64,000 nucleotides of DNA, from positions 1,824 through 65,823 of the forward strand of contig NZ_KE952845.1 in assembly GCF_000466385.1 (NCBI RefSeq). The letters are read 5' to 3'. Below, piece by piece: positions 1 through 6,338 of this stretch; position 1 is the first letter of the stretch, and the number at the start of each line of letters is the position of its first letter. The notes under the pieces are model-generated. The model made no database searches. It was not told where the DNA came from and saw only the letters and a list, made by a program, of their open reading frames with translations. This DNA comes from Aneurinibacillus aneurinilyticus ATCC 12856 (lineage in GTDB: Bacteria; Bacillota; Bacilli; Aneurinibacillales; Aneurinibacillaceae). Made by a program: the position numbers and the translations under genes.

Positions 1-373
1 ACAGGAAAAGTAATCGACCGCACGAAAGATACGGCACGTGTTCACCTGGATACCAATGGAAATACGCTGCTCAATTGAGTTAGCAGTAAATGAAGATGGC
101 CCCGCTAAAGACACATACAATGAGATTGATATCATGATTGTAAAAGCAACGGAACATGAATTTGATTTGAACAATGCAGGGTTATTGAAGGCATATAACC
201 GCATCGAGAAATTCGAGCTGCCGCCACGACTAGATAGCTTTCATATGGGTTAACCGTCACCGGCTGCCAGAAGAGGTACTTGAATACGAAGTAGAGCGAG
301 AGCGGCAGAAGTTTTTCTGCATAGCGGCTGAAATGATTACAGAGGAAAATATGAAACGAACGATGCGGACATG
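1..373 (+). pseudogene. Decayed gene remnant read in three successive frames
   Basis: No family recognised. Frame 1 is open from the window edge to a stop at 76-78. Frame 2 is open from about 78 to a stop at 251-253. Frame 3 is open from 234 to a stop at 371-373. Each piece has protein-like composition, for example a frame-2 stretch with EIDIMIVKATEHEF and a frame-3 stretch with RHRLPEEVLEYEVERER, and they join end to end. The simplest reading is one C-terminal region broken by two frameshifts. The alternative is that the frame-2 segment is a short separate gene starting at 38 or 56. It lies next to a phage-associated type of toxin gene, so a prophage relic is possible but not shown. Confidence 0.35.
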
Positions 374-382
374 ATAGATAGC

Positions 383-411
383 TTGCAGCTACATCATAGC
401 ATTGATATAAT
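383..411 (+). promoter_or_regulatory. Sigma-A promoter for the antisense RNA of the toxin locus
   Basis: TTGCAG at 383-388 and a perfect TATAAT at 406-411 are separated by 17 bases. This is a near-consensus vegetative promoter reading right. Transcription would start near 418 and run against the 3' end of the toxin transcript. Confidence 0.6.
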
Positions 412-417
412 GAATGT

Positions 418-577
418 AAGCATTATTCAATGAATATACTAAAAAAGACCGCTCGGTGCTACCAACACCAAACGGTCATGCACAATAGACGTCCCTAACA
501 AGGGCGTGGCTCATACGATGGATAAAGCAAGAGATAGGTCCCCTGGTCTTCCAAACTCAAGGGGGCCTATTTCTTTT
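418..577 (+). ncRNA. Putative antisense antitoxin RNA of a type I toxin-antitoxin pair
   Basis: This is the expected transcript of the promoter at 383-411. It ends at a GC-rich hairpin (arms GGTCCCCT at 538-545 and AGGGGGCC at 560-567) followed by a T-rich tract. It contains no convincing reading frame. It would be complementary to the last codons and the whole 3' UTR of the toxin mRNA on the other strand. Convergent overlap at the 3' ends is the arrangement known for Bacillus pairs such as txpA/RatA and bsrG/SR4. The ends are predicted from sequence only. Confidence 0.5.
436..474 (-). terminator. Rho-independent terminator of the toxin mRNA
   Basis: On the minus strand a stem with outer arms GACCG/CGGTC and inner arms GGTG/CACC is followed by six T residues. 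It lies about 100 bases past the toxin stop codon and inside the region covered by the antisense RNA. Confidence 0.65.
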
Positions 578-650
578 GGCTAAACGACAGTATAGCTACA
601 ATTAGTGTGCCGAATGCAATCATCAACATCAATGCTTCGAATACTGTCAT
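567..650 (-). CDS. Holin-like type I toxin peptide (27 aa)
   Basis: A 27-residue hydrophobic peptide beginning MTVFEALMLMIAFGTL and ending SFSQKK. The pattern of one membrane span followed by a short basic tail matches the small holin-like toxin peptides widespread in Bacillales. Such peptides insert in the membrane and are silenced by an antisense RNA. A strong ribosome binding site (AGGGGGTG) precedes the ATG. The gene has its own extended -10 element upstream, a terminator downstream, and a converging RNA on the other strand. The 5' UTR contains CTCAAGGG, complementary to CCCTTGAG in the 3' UTR, which could fold the full-length mRNA into a translation-silent form. Family assignment rests on recognition of the peptide pattern; activity is inferred. 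Confidence 0.75.
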   Translation of the reverse strand: MTVFEALMLMIAFGTLIVAILSFSQKK

Positions 651-727
651 AAGCTTCACCCCCTTTCTTACAGGGAGTGAGCCGTAGACCACCCTTGAGG
701 AGCCGTATCAAATTGTGCAATGACAAA

Positions 728-738
728 ATTATACCATA
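728..738 (-). promoter_or_regulatory. Extended -10 promoter of the toxin gene
   Basis: Read on the minus strand this is TGGTATAAT, an extended -10 box (TGn-TATAAT). No good -35 hexamer is visible about 17 bases upstream, which is common for extended -10 promoters. Confidence 0.45.
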
Positions 739-743
739 TCTAT

Positions 744-769
744 GCACTCTTGGATGAGAGTGCTTTTTT
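744..769 (+). terminator. Rho-independent terminator reading right
   Basis: Arms GCACTCT (744-750) and AGAGTGC (757-763) enclose a 6-base loop and are followed by TTTTTT. No obvious gene on the plus strand ends here, so it may stop read-through of the antisense RNA or insulate the peptide gene that follows. Confidence 0.6.
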
Positions 770-828
770 GATAAGTTTTAAATTACAAATAAAGGATGGT
801 GATGTAACATATAGTGATGGAGGAGAAG

Positions 829-1053
829 ATGATGAAGATATTAAAGGGTATATTACTGGCTTTATTTTTACTCATTCCTTGGGCTATGGCTCTCGCAGAA
901 CCGAAACCTGAAGGAAAAGTACAGGATATTCAAAAGCAGGTTGATGCTAATAAGCCTGAAGTACACCAGCCTGTTCTTGGGGCACCAGCGGGTAATACTA
1001 TTGGGGAACAACAAGATGGATATGTAACAAAGGAAGGCTTGTTTGCGTGTTAA
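829..1053 (+). CDS. Small secreted peptide with signal sequence, unknown function
   Basis: Not recognised as a named family. The 74-residue product has a basic start (MMKILKG), a hydrophobic core of about 15 residues and an ALA-E junction near residue 24, which is a typical signal peptidase I site. The mature part is about 50 residues, polar, with QDIQKQVDANKP early and a C-terminal Cys. GGAGGAG lies just upstream of two adjacent ATG codons at 829 and 832; the second has the better spacing. A GTG at 814 in the same frame is less likely. It could be a signalling or toxin-like exported peptide, but no partner gene is next to it. The following 1054-1240 stretch shows no gene. Confidence 0.5.
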   Translation: MMKILKGILLALFLLIPWAMALAEPKPEGKVQDIQKQVDANKPEVHQPVLGAPAGNTIGEQQDGYVTKEGLFAC

Positions 1054-1260
1054 AAGACATCAAGTGAAGCGGAGGGAGCGCTATACATATTGTGTAGTTC
1101 CAGCAGCATCATGATGGACGGTATCATCGAAATTTAGGGATATCGGATAGTGGATGAGGGGCTGACAAAGTCAATGAGTCACTTGTTTCGGTTTTTGTCA
1201 TACGTGAACCTCTCCAAGCAGGAAAAGTTAAGAAAACAAGGTGTACAACCATTCTTTTTA

Positions 1261-2274
1261 TTATTGTAGTCGTTTATCTTTTGTTTGTTTAGAAACCTTG
1301 TCCTGGATAAAATCTTTTACTTCCTGGAGCGATGGCGCGATTGTAACCTTCAGCAACAGTTCGTCGATATATTCATCCTTCGTTAGTTTCTGTATATCTT
1401 CATGTAAAGCTTTTGCAGCGTCTCCAAACTTCGCCTGCAAAAGCACATGTACAGCTTCTCGTTTTCCCTCTTGCCTTCCTTCTTGTCTCCCCTCTTGTCT
1501 CCCCTCTTGTTTTCCTTCTCGTCTTCCTTTCTCATGCCAGGATGTTGTCAATTCCATAATTCGTCCCTCCTCATTAGGATCAAGCTTTTGTAACTCCATG
1601 CGCAAGTGTTGTTCTTCCTCTTCACTCAATTGTAAGTAGGTTTCAAAAAAACCGGTAAGCAATGTCATACGAGCCGGGTCTTGTTCTAACCGTACCAATA
1701 TGCGGAGAAACTCTTTTTTGACTTCGACTCTTTCCTCAGGTGTGTATCCCATTTTGCTTAGTAGTGCAGCCGCTATCGGATTGTCCTGTTGAATATAGTC
1801 TCGCCAGTTTTTTCGCCTCAGTTCCACTTTTAAGAACTGGAATGTCATCACATTGAAGAAAGGGAAGGATATGTGGAGCGTATCAGGTTCTTCCTTAACT
1901 TTATCGTAGCTGAAGATGGCGATCGGCAAAATGCGCCTGCGATATTTTTCATATAGTCGACTAAAATAAATGAACATACGGTCGTGGAAGGAGGTTTGTT
2001 CATACGATTGAGGCTCCACATGAATAATAATGAGACTTTCTTCCCCTCTCAGGTGCGTTTCTACAAGAAGATCGACACGTCGTTTCTCTCCTTTTAGAAT
2101 ATCCGTAAACAGTTCCTCTGATAAAAAAGAGGTATGTTCAAAATCAATGGCTTCATAGGCGTCAGGAAAGAAGAGCGCCATAAACTCTTCAAAAAATGTC
2201 GAAAGGAGCTCCTTAAATAAACGGTCATGATCGGTACGGCCTTGACTATCCGAGAGATTTTCTTCCTTTGACAT
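1261..2274 (-). CDS. Rpn-family recombination-promoting nuclease / putative transposase
   Basis: A 337-residue protein of the Rpn (YhgA-like) family, whose characterised members are PD-(D/E)XK DNA endonucleases that stimulate RecA-independent recombination. The N-terminal half carries the expected core: KRRVDLLVET followed by IIIHVEPQSYEQ, giving the family's D...ExQ arrangement around residues 68-92. Near residues 250-270 it has a run of tetrapeptide units (GRQE/GKQE), encoded by 12-base tandem repeats and typical of this family before the C-terminal tail. The gene is monocistronic on the minus strand, with the ATG just after GGGGGAATCCAA. Members are often lineage-specific and prone to change in repeat number. 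It lies in the accessory stretch at the start of the window. Confidence 0.85.
   Translation of the reverse strand: MSKEENLSDSQGRTDHDRLFKELLSTFFEEFMALFFPDAYEAIDFEHTSFLSEELFTDILKGEKRRVDLLVETHLRGEESLIIIHVEPQSYEQTSFHDRMFIYFSRLYEKYRRRILPIAIFSYDKVKEEPDTLHISFPFFNVMTFQFLKVELRRKNWRDYIQQDNPIAAALLSKMGYTPEERVEVKKEFLRILVRLEQDPARMTLLTGFFETYLQLSEEEEQHLRMELQKLDPNEEGRIMELTTSWHEKGRREGKQEGRQEGRQEGRQEGKREAVHVLLQAKFGDAAKALHEDIQKLTKDEYIDELLLKVTIAPSLQEVKDFIQDKVSKQTKDKRLQ
1460..1531. repeat. In-frame 12-base tandem repeats in the Rpn nuclease gene
   Basis: On the plus strand the unit approximates CCCTCTTGTCTC and recurs about five or six times with variants at the edges, encoding EGRQ-type units on the minus strand. 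The unit length is a multiple of three, so gain or loss would alter linker length without breaking the frame. Confidence 0.7.
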
Positions 2275-2469
2275 TTGGATTCCCCCGTAGATACAATTTT
2301 ATTTTTCATTATATCATGCTTCCCGTAAAGTTGTATTCTGACTATAGACGAGTACAAGGTAATATCGCAGATAAATGCTTTACCTTATGCATTTCTTTAG
2401 AAACAAACTAGCGTTATAATAAAAAAATGGAGTTTTGATAATTCAAAAAAATGAGGAGTATGATTTCCT

Positions 2470-3480
2470 TTGATTATTTCAGAAGACGGTCTCTCTGTTT
2501 ATCCAGTTAAAGTTCCTACAAAATATAACTTACGGTCCTTTAATTTTTATTTACTAGAGGAAGCTGGTTCTTTAACATTGATCGATGCTGGTATAGACTC
2601 TGAAGAATGCTGGGAATGCTTTATGCGGACGATGAATGAAAATGGATATACTCTTCATGACTTGACCCGGATTATTGTTACACATAATCATGAAGATCAT
2701 GTGGGCCTGATTAATCGTATTTCTTCCATAAAAGAAATTCCGCTCTATGCCCATCAAGAATCGATTCATCGCTTGAAAAGGGACAAAGCGTTTTTTTTAT
2801 TACGGATAGAATTTTTTGAACAGCTATATCAAGAAATGGGGTGTGGTGCTGCCGGGGAACAACAGGTTCAAAAGTTGCGGGAGGCTGTACGGAAAAATGA
2901 GAAGAACCGAATTCAGGCAGACATTGTAACGTTTGCTGATGGTGATACAATAGCGGGGATGCAGGTTATAGAAACACCTGGACATTCTTCTGATCATGTG
3001 GTTTTTTTACATGAACAGAAAAAATGGCTTTTCGCTGGCGATCATCTTATTAGTCATATTTCCAGTAACGCGCTTGTCGAACCTGATCGGAATGGCAAAC
3101 GACAATTAACGCTAGTTGAATATGTAGACTCGCTTAAAAAGTGTTTACAGCTTGATGCCGAGATTGTTTATCCTGGCCATGGGGAATTCATCTACAATCA
3201 TAAACAATTGATTACGAAGCGATTACACCGTATTAATGAAAAGGCAGAAAGGATTCTGCGTTTAATCCGAAGCGGAATTTCAACAGCAAATCAATTGGCT
3301 TATGCGTATTATAAAGATAAATATGAAAGCCAGTTCTCATTGGTCATGTCGGAAATTATCGGTCATTTGGATTACTTAGAGACACGGCATAAAGTCCAAA
3401 AAGAGTTGAAAAAAGGTGTGTGGCACTATGATGTGCAACCCGTGAAAGGGGAGGAGGGCTCATATGAATCAAACAATTGA
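2470..3480 (+). CDS. MBL-fold metallo-hydrolase
   Basis: A 336-residue metallo-beta-lactamase-fold hydrolase of the glyoxalase II/RNase Z-like superfamily. The metal-binding motif THNHEDH is at residues 71-77, followed later by TPGHSSDH, a GDH motif and YPGHGE. These supply the usual two-metal ligand set. The C-terminal 90 residues are helical and charged, resembling the winged-helix-like tail of some MBL proteins. The start is a TTG, with GAGGAG 11 bases upstream; an ATG at 2460 is out of frame. A TATAAT at 2415-2420 is a plausible -10. The substrate cannot be read from sequence. Its last codons overlap the start of a nitroreductase remnant. Confidence 0.8.
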   Translation: MIISEDGLSVYPVKVPTKYNLRSFNFYLLEEAGSLTLIDAGIDSEECWECFMRTMNENGYTLHDLTRIIVTHNHEDHVGLINRISSIKEIPLYAHQESIHRLKRDKAFFLLRIEFFEQLYQEMGCGAAGEQQVQKLREAVRKNEKNRIQADIVTFADGDTIAGMQVIETPGHSSDHVVFLHEQKKWLFAGDHLISHISSNALVEPDRNGKRQLTLVEYVDSLKKCLQLDAEIVYPGHGEFIYNHKQLITKRLHRINEKAERILRLIRSGISTANQLAYAYYKDKYESQFSLVMSEIIGHLDYLETRHKVQKELKKGVWHYDVQPVKGEEGSYESNN

Positions 3481-3529
3481 GACGATTCCTGCGCACCGCT
3501 CCATCCGTAAACCGAAGAATAGTCGCTGA
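3464..3529 (+). pseudogene. N-terminal remnant of a nitroreductase / NfrA-like oxidoreductase
   Basis: Behind a strong GGGGAGGAGG site an ATG opens a frame starting MNQTIETIPAHRSIRK and stopping after 21 residues. The motif HRSIRK preceded by an IETI-type helix is the signature start of NADPH-dependent flavin nitroreductases, which are normally 220-250 residues long. No continuation is visible in any frame downstream, so the rest was deleted. The remnant overlaps the stop of the MBL gene, suggesting the two were once co-translated. Confidence 0.6.
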
Positions 3530-3615
3530 CTGCGAGCGGTTCCAAACGATTGTACCTGATTTGATAAGTCGACACATGTTTGTGATGGAGGTAAGAAAAG
3601 AGGGAAGGGCGGTAG

Positions 3616-3729
3616 GCGGGAGCGGTCGGAAAAAGACGCGCTGGCCTTCCTTCTGCCGGGGCGCAGGTTCAGGCTATGAAGCTGTATGGTGCAGAATTTT
3701 ACAGGAAGGGAGAAATGCGTTGCATATGA
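3616..3729 (+). pseudogene. Possible C-terminal remnant of a GNAT acetyltransferase
   Basis: Frame 1 is open here and encodes AQVQAMKLYGAEFYRKGE shortly before its stop. This resembles the last strand-helix of GNAT enzymes of the ElaA type, where an AQ..A..FY...GF..GE pattern is usual. The glycine-phenylalanine turn is not intact and nothing of the acetyl-CoA loop is visible. It lies directly after the nitroreductase remnant, so both may belong to one deletion scar. This is a weak call from pattern alone. Confidence 0.25.
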
Positions 3730-4412
3730 GAAATGTGAGGAGCGACAAAGAAGAAAAGGAGCAAAAAGAGATAGCGAAGGCTACGATTTTTGCGGTATCT
3801 GCTGGAGTTGGTGAGGAGACGGAGCAGATAATTGTTGTTACTACGCCTGATTGGAACAGTCGTCAGGCCCGGCTTCAGGCTTTTGAGAAAGTAGGGGGAA
3901 AATGGGTTCCGGCTCTGCCGCCGATGCCGGCGGTAGTAGGGAAGAATGGATACGCATTGTCTGTGGATAAGAAAGAAGGAGATGCCAAGTCACCCGCAGG
4001 TGTCTACTTCCTCGGAACCGCTTTTGGCACAGCTACAAAACCTGCCGGGGTTACAATGCCTTACAGATTGGTTACACGCCAAGACTACTGGATAGATGAT
4101 AAAACATCCCCCGACTACAATACGTGGGTCCATTATGAAGGCGATCCAAAAAAGAAGTGGAAATCATTCGAGCGTTTGGCTATTCCGTTGTATAAATATG
4201 CGCTGGTGATTCGCTATAATGAAGACCCGGTGATTCCGGGCAAAGGCAGTGCGATTTTTGTGCATATCTGGCGTGGTCCCCAGAGCTACACTGCTGGTTG
4301 CGTGGCGCTGTCTGAAGCGAATGTACTGGCTATAGTAAAATGGCTGGACCCAAAGAAAATGCCAGCGATTGTGCAAGGTCCGGAATCCTTTCTGGCTTCA
4401 TTAGTGAAGTAA
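3720..4412 (+). CDS. L,D-transpeptidase-family protein (YkuD-like)
   Basis: The C-terminal half carries an L,D-transpeptidase-type catalytic motif, HIWRGPQSYTAGCVAL, with His near residue 182 and the nucleophile Cys near 194 of 230. Enzymes of this class form 3-3 cross-links or related bonds in peptidoglycan. The preceding region (VVTTPDWNSRQARLQAFEK, then PAVVGKNGY and SPAGVYFLG) fits the family of stand-alone L,D-transpeptidase-like proteins. The frame stays open back to 3477, but that part overlaps gene remnants. The best-supported start is TTG at 3720, 8 bases after AGGAAGGGAG, with ATG at 3726 as alternative. Family members are normally exported, yet no signal peptide is visible with either start. 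The N-terminus may have been lost in the rearrangement just upstream. Confidence 0.75.
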   Translation: MHMRNVRSDKEEKEQKEIAKATIFAVSAGVGEETEQIIVVTTPDWNSRQARLQAFEKVGGKWVPALPPMPAVVGKNGYALSVDKKEGDAKSPAGVYFLGTAFGTATKPAGVTMPYRLVTRQDYWIDDKTSPDYNTWVHYEGDPKKKWKSFERLAIPLYKYALVIRYNEDPVIPGKGSAIFVHIWRGPQSYTAGCVALSEANVLAIVKWLDPKKMPAIVQGPESFLASLVK

Positions 4413-4424
4413 GTAAAGCATACA

Positions 4425-4463
4425 AAAACGCGAGACGCTCAAGCAGCTTCTCGCGTTTTGTTT
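4425..4463 (+). terminator. Rho-independent terminator
   Basis: Arms AACGCGAGA and TCTCGCGTT with a 12-base loop, A-run before and T-run after. It ends the L,D-transpeptidase gene and, read backwards, could also serve the minus-strand transporter gene. Confidence 0.75.
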
Positions 4464-4478
4464 AATAGAGAAGAAAAT

Positions 4479-4525
4479 AATATACTTTCTTCCGTTTATG
4501 TTGCTTGAAAAACGCGTGAGTTTTT
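4479..4525. repeat. Short copy of the TTTCTTCCG hairpin repeat
   Basis: Contains TATACTTTCTTCCG, then CTTGAAAAACGCG and GAGTTTTT. It aligns with the outer parts of the longer elements at 38428-38595 and 42446-42547 but lacks their inner hairpin sequence. It touches the stop codon of the minus-strand transporter gene. Confidence 0.45.
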
Positions 4526-5594
4526 ATCCTGCAGGCTTTTGTCGTACAAGAAAAATCATCAGTAGCGTACCTGCTCCGAGATAGCCGAATAGCGGATAGA
4601 GATGATGTACTAGCGTGGAGAAGCCGAATTGGCTAATCACATAGCAAACCATCAACAGTCCAGCGATAAGTACCCTCGGACCAGTCTGGAATTGGGGAAG
4701 CGTCTGCAATTGGCGCGTTAGACCGAAGACGTTGCCGACAAGCGTAGTGAAAATTTCTGCCAGAATTACAAGGCTGAACAGCCATTGCACAAGCGGTCCG
4801 AGCGATACGACGATCATTGCCATAGGAACTTCGGCTTGAGCGATAGCAGGTCCACGGACGAGCAATGCATAGTTGCTGAGAAAAAGGAGAATGCCAAGAC
4901 CAATTCCTCCGATTATACTACCGCCGACTAGTACACGGGGGTCTTGTACTGTGCTCCCAAGCGGTACAAGTACGGCCAGTGCGAGTGAAAGATTAAACGC
5001 TACGTACAGGAATGGAGCTAACGTCCATTCGGAAACGGAAGAACGTTCTGTAAAGGGCAGGGAAGTCGCATCGTTCATTAAAAACGTATGAATACCGATA
5101 AGAATAGTAAAGCCAAGCATGAGTGGTACGACAAATGTATTGACCGTCATAATGGCCTGCATACCACGTGAGGTAATAACATACACAAGCAGTGCGGTTC
5201 CGATGATGCCGATCTGATAGAATCCGCCTAATTGCTGGGCGAACAATGCGCCGCTCCCGGCTAGCATAACACCTGTCGTACAAAGCAGCGTAAGCAGCGT
5301 AAATACATTGATCCAGAGACCTGCCTTTTTACCGAATACATACCGGTTGAACTGATGATAAGAAGAAGCGCGAATACGGTGGGCGATCAGCATGATTTTG
5401 GCTCCGGCAAGAATGAATAGAAGAACGCTAACGATAATAATTGGCACGCTTTTGCTTCCATAACGGGTAATAAATTGAAAAATTTCCTGTCCGCTTGCAA
5501 AGCCTGCGCCGACAATTGTGCCAATATACGTGAAGCCGACCTGTAGCATCGCCAGCCATTGAATGGACTGCAAATTTCGTTTCGAGACTCTCAC
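4524..5594 (-). CDS. ykvI: YkvI-family membrane transporter
   Basis: A 356-residue integral membrane protein with about ten hydrophobic segments. The start, with VGFTYIGTIVGAGFASGQEIFQFI near residues 19-42, is the hallmark of the YkvI family, a branch of the amino acid/polyamine/organocation-like fold (LeuT-like). The first helix has an unwound GAGFASGQE segment that in related carriers binds substrate and sodium. The substrate is unknown. It is transcribed alone on the minus strand, divergent from signal peptidase I. The start follows GAGAGGTGAGAG. Confidence 0.8.
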   Translation of the reverse strand: MRVSKRNLQSIQWLAMLQVGFTYIGTIVGAGFASGQEIFQFITRYGSKSVPIIIVSVLLFILAGAKIMLIAHRIRASSYHQFNRYVFGKKAGLWINVFTLLTLLCTTGVMLAGSGALFAQQLGGFYQIGIIGTALLVYVITSRGMQAIMTVNTFVVPLMLGFTILIGIHTFLMNDATSLPFTERSSVSEWTLAPFLYVAFNLSLALAVLVPLGSTVQDPRVLVGGSIIGGIGLGILLFLSNYALLVRGPAIAQAEVPMAMIVVSLGPLVQWLFSLVILAEIFTTLVGNVFGLTRQLQTLPQFQTGPRVLIAGLLMVCYVISQFGFSTLVHHLYPLFGYLGAGTLLMIFLVRQKPAG

Positions 5595-5688
5595 CTCTCA
5601 TTGGTTCATATAATCAACAGGTGTGTTATTTTATATGTATGAGATTGTCCCGGCTGATAGACTGGCCTTACATAGAGAAAAAATCTCG

Positions 5689-5716
5689 TTACATTTTTAA
5701 TGCTTTGTTTTACAAT
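5689..5716 (+). promoter_or_regulatory. Promoter of signal peptidase I gene
   Basis: TTACAT at 5689-5694 and TACAAT at 5711-5716 with a 16-base spacer, about 60 bases before the lepB start codon. Confidence 0.5.
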
Positions 5717-5774
5717 AAAAAGAAATACGGCAGGCCTTGTTCGATTTTGGGAGAAAGCAGGAGGACATATACGC

Positions 5775-6287
5775 ATGATGAAATGGATAAAGGAATGGGT
5801 GCCCGTTATTCTGTTGGCGATTGTACTGAGTGTGACCATTCGTACATACATTGGGGAAGCGGTTGTCGTGCCGAGTGGTTCCATGCTGCCCACGATTCAT
5901 ATTAATGATCGTCTGGCGGTAGATAAAATGACGAGTACGGAAAATTTAAAGCATGGCGATATAGTTGTATTCTATCCGCCTTTGCCTGAAAAGAAAGGCG
6001 AGCGGTTTATTAAACGTCTTATTGGAATGGGCGGCGACACGATTGAAGTGAAGGATGGAGCGTTGTACCGGAACGGAGAAAAAGTGGATGAGCCGTATAT
6101 TAGGGAACCGATGAAATATGATTTTGGGCCGATTACGGTTCCAAAGGGAAAATTCTTCTTCCTTGGTGACAACCGGAATGAAAGCTATGATTCTCATCTA
6201 TGGCCTGAGCCGTTCGTAGACGAGAGCGCTATCGAGGGCAAAGCACGCTTCCGATTCTATCCGTTTACGGATATGCAGTCCATGTAG
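5775..6287 (+). CDS. lepB: Signal peptidase I
   Basis: A 170-residue type I signal peptidase of the short Gram-positive class. It cleaves signal peptides on the outer face of the membrane. One N-terminal transmembrane helix (residues about 9-27) is followed by the catalytic serine in SGSMLPT (Ser36) and the general-base lysine in ERFIKRL (Lys80). The GDNR motif in LGDNRNESYDSH lies near the C-terminus. The frame stays open to 5700, but ATG 5775 has GGAGG 10 bases upstream and matches the family length. It is transcribed alone and ends in a bidirectional terminator. Confidence 0.93.
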   Translation: MMKWIKEWVPVILLAIVLSVTIRTYIGEAVVVPSGSMLPTIHINDRLAVDKMTSTENLKHGDIVVFYPPLPEKKGERFIKRLIGMGGDTIEVKDGALYRNGEKVDEPYIREPMKYDFGPITVPKGKFFFLGDNRNESYDSHLWPEPFVDESAIEGKARFRFYPFTDMQSM

Positions 6288-6288
6288 A

Positions 6289-6327
6289 AAAAGCAGTTTC
6301 TTGGCATGCCAAGAAGCTGCTTTTTTC
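6289..6327. terminator. Bidirectional terminator between lepB and the PBP gene
   Basis: Long stem with arms AAAAGCAG and CTGCTTTT plus inner CTTGGCATGCCAAG, flanked by A and T runs, so it can stop both converging transcripts. Confidence 0.8.
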
Positions 6328-6338
6328 TATATGGGGGG

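Noticed and set aside
1241-1639. 132-codon frame opposite the Rpn nuclease repeats
   Set aside because: It consists largely of Ser/Cys/Pro repeats produced by the antisense of the 12-base repeat.
3477-3719. N-terminal extension of the L,D-transpeptidase frame
   Set aside because: It overlaps the nitroreductase remnant and has no family resemblance or signal peptide; the start was moved to 3720.
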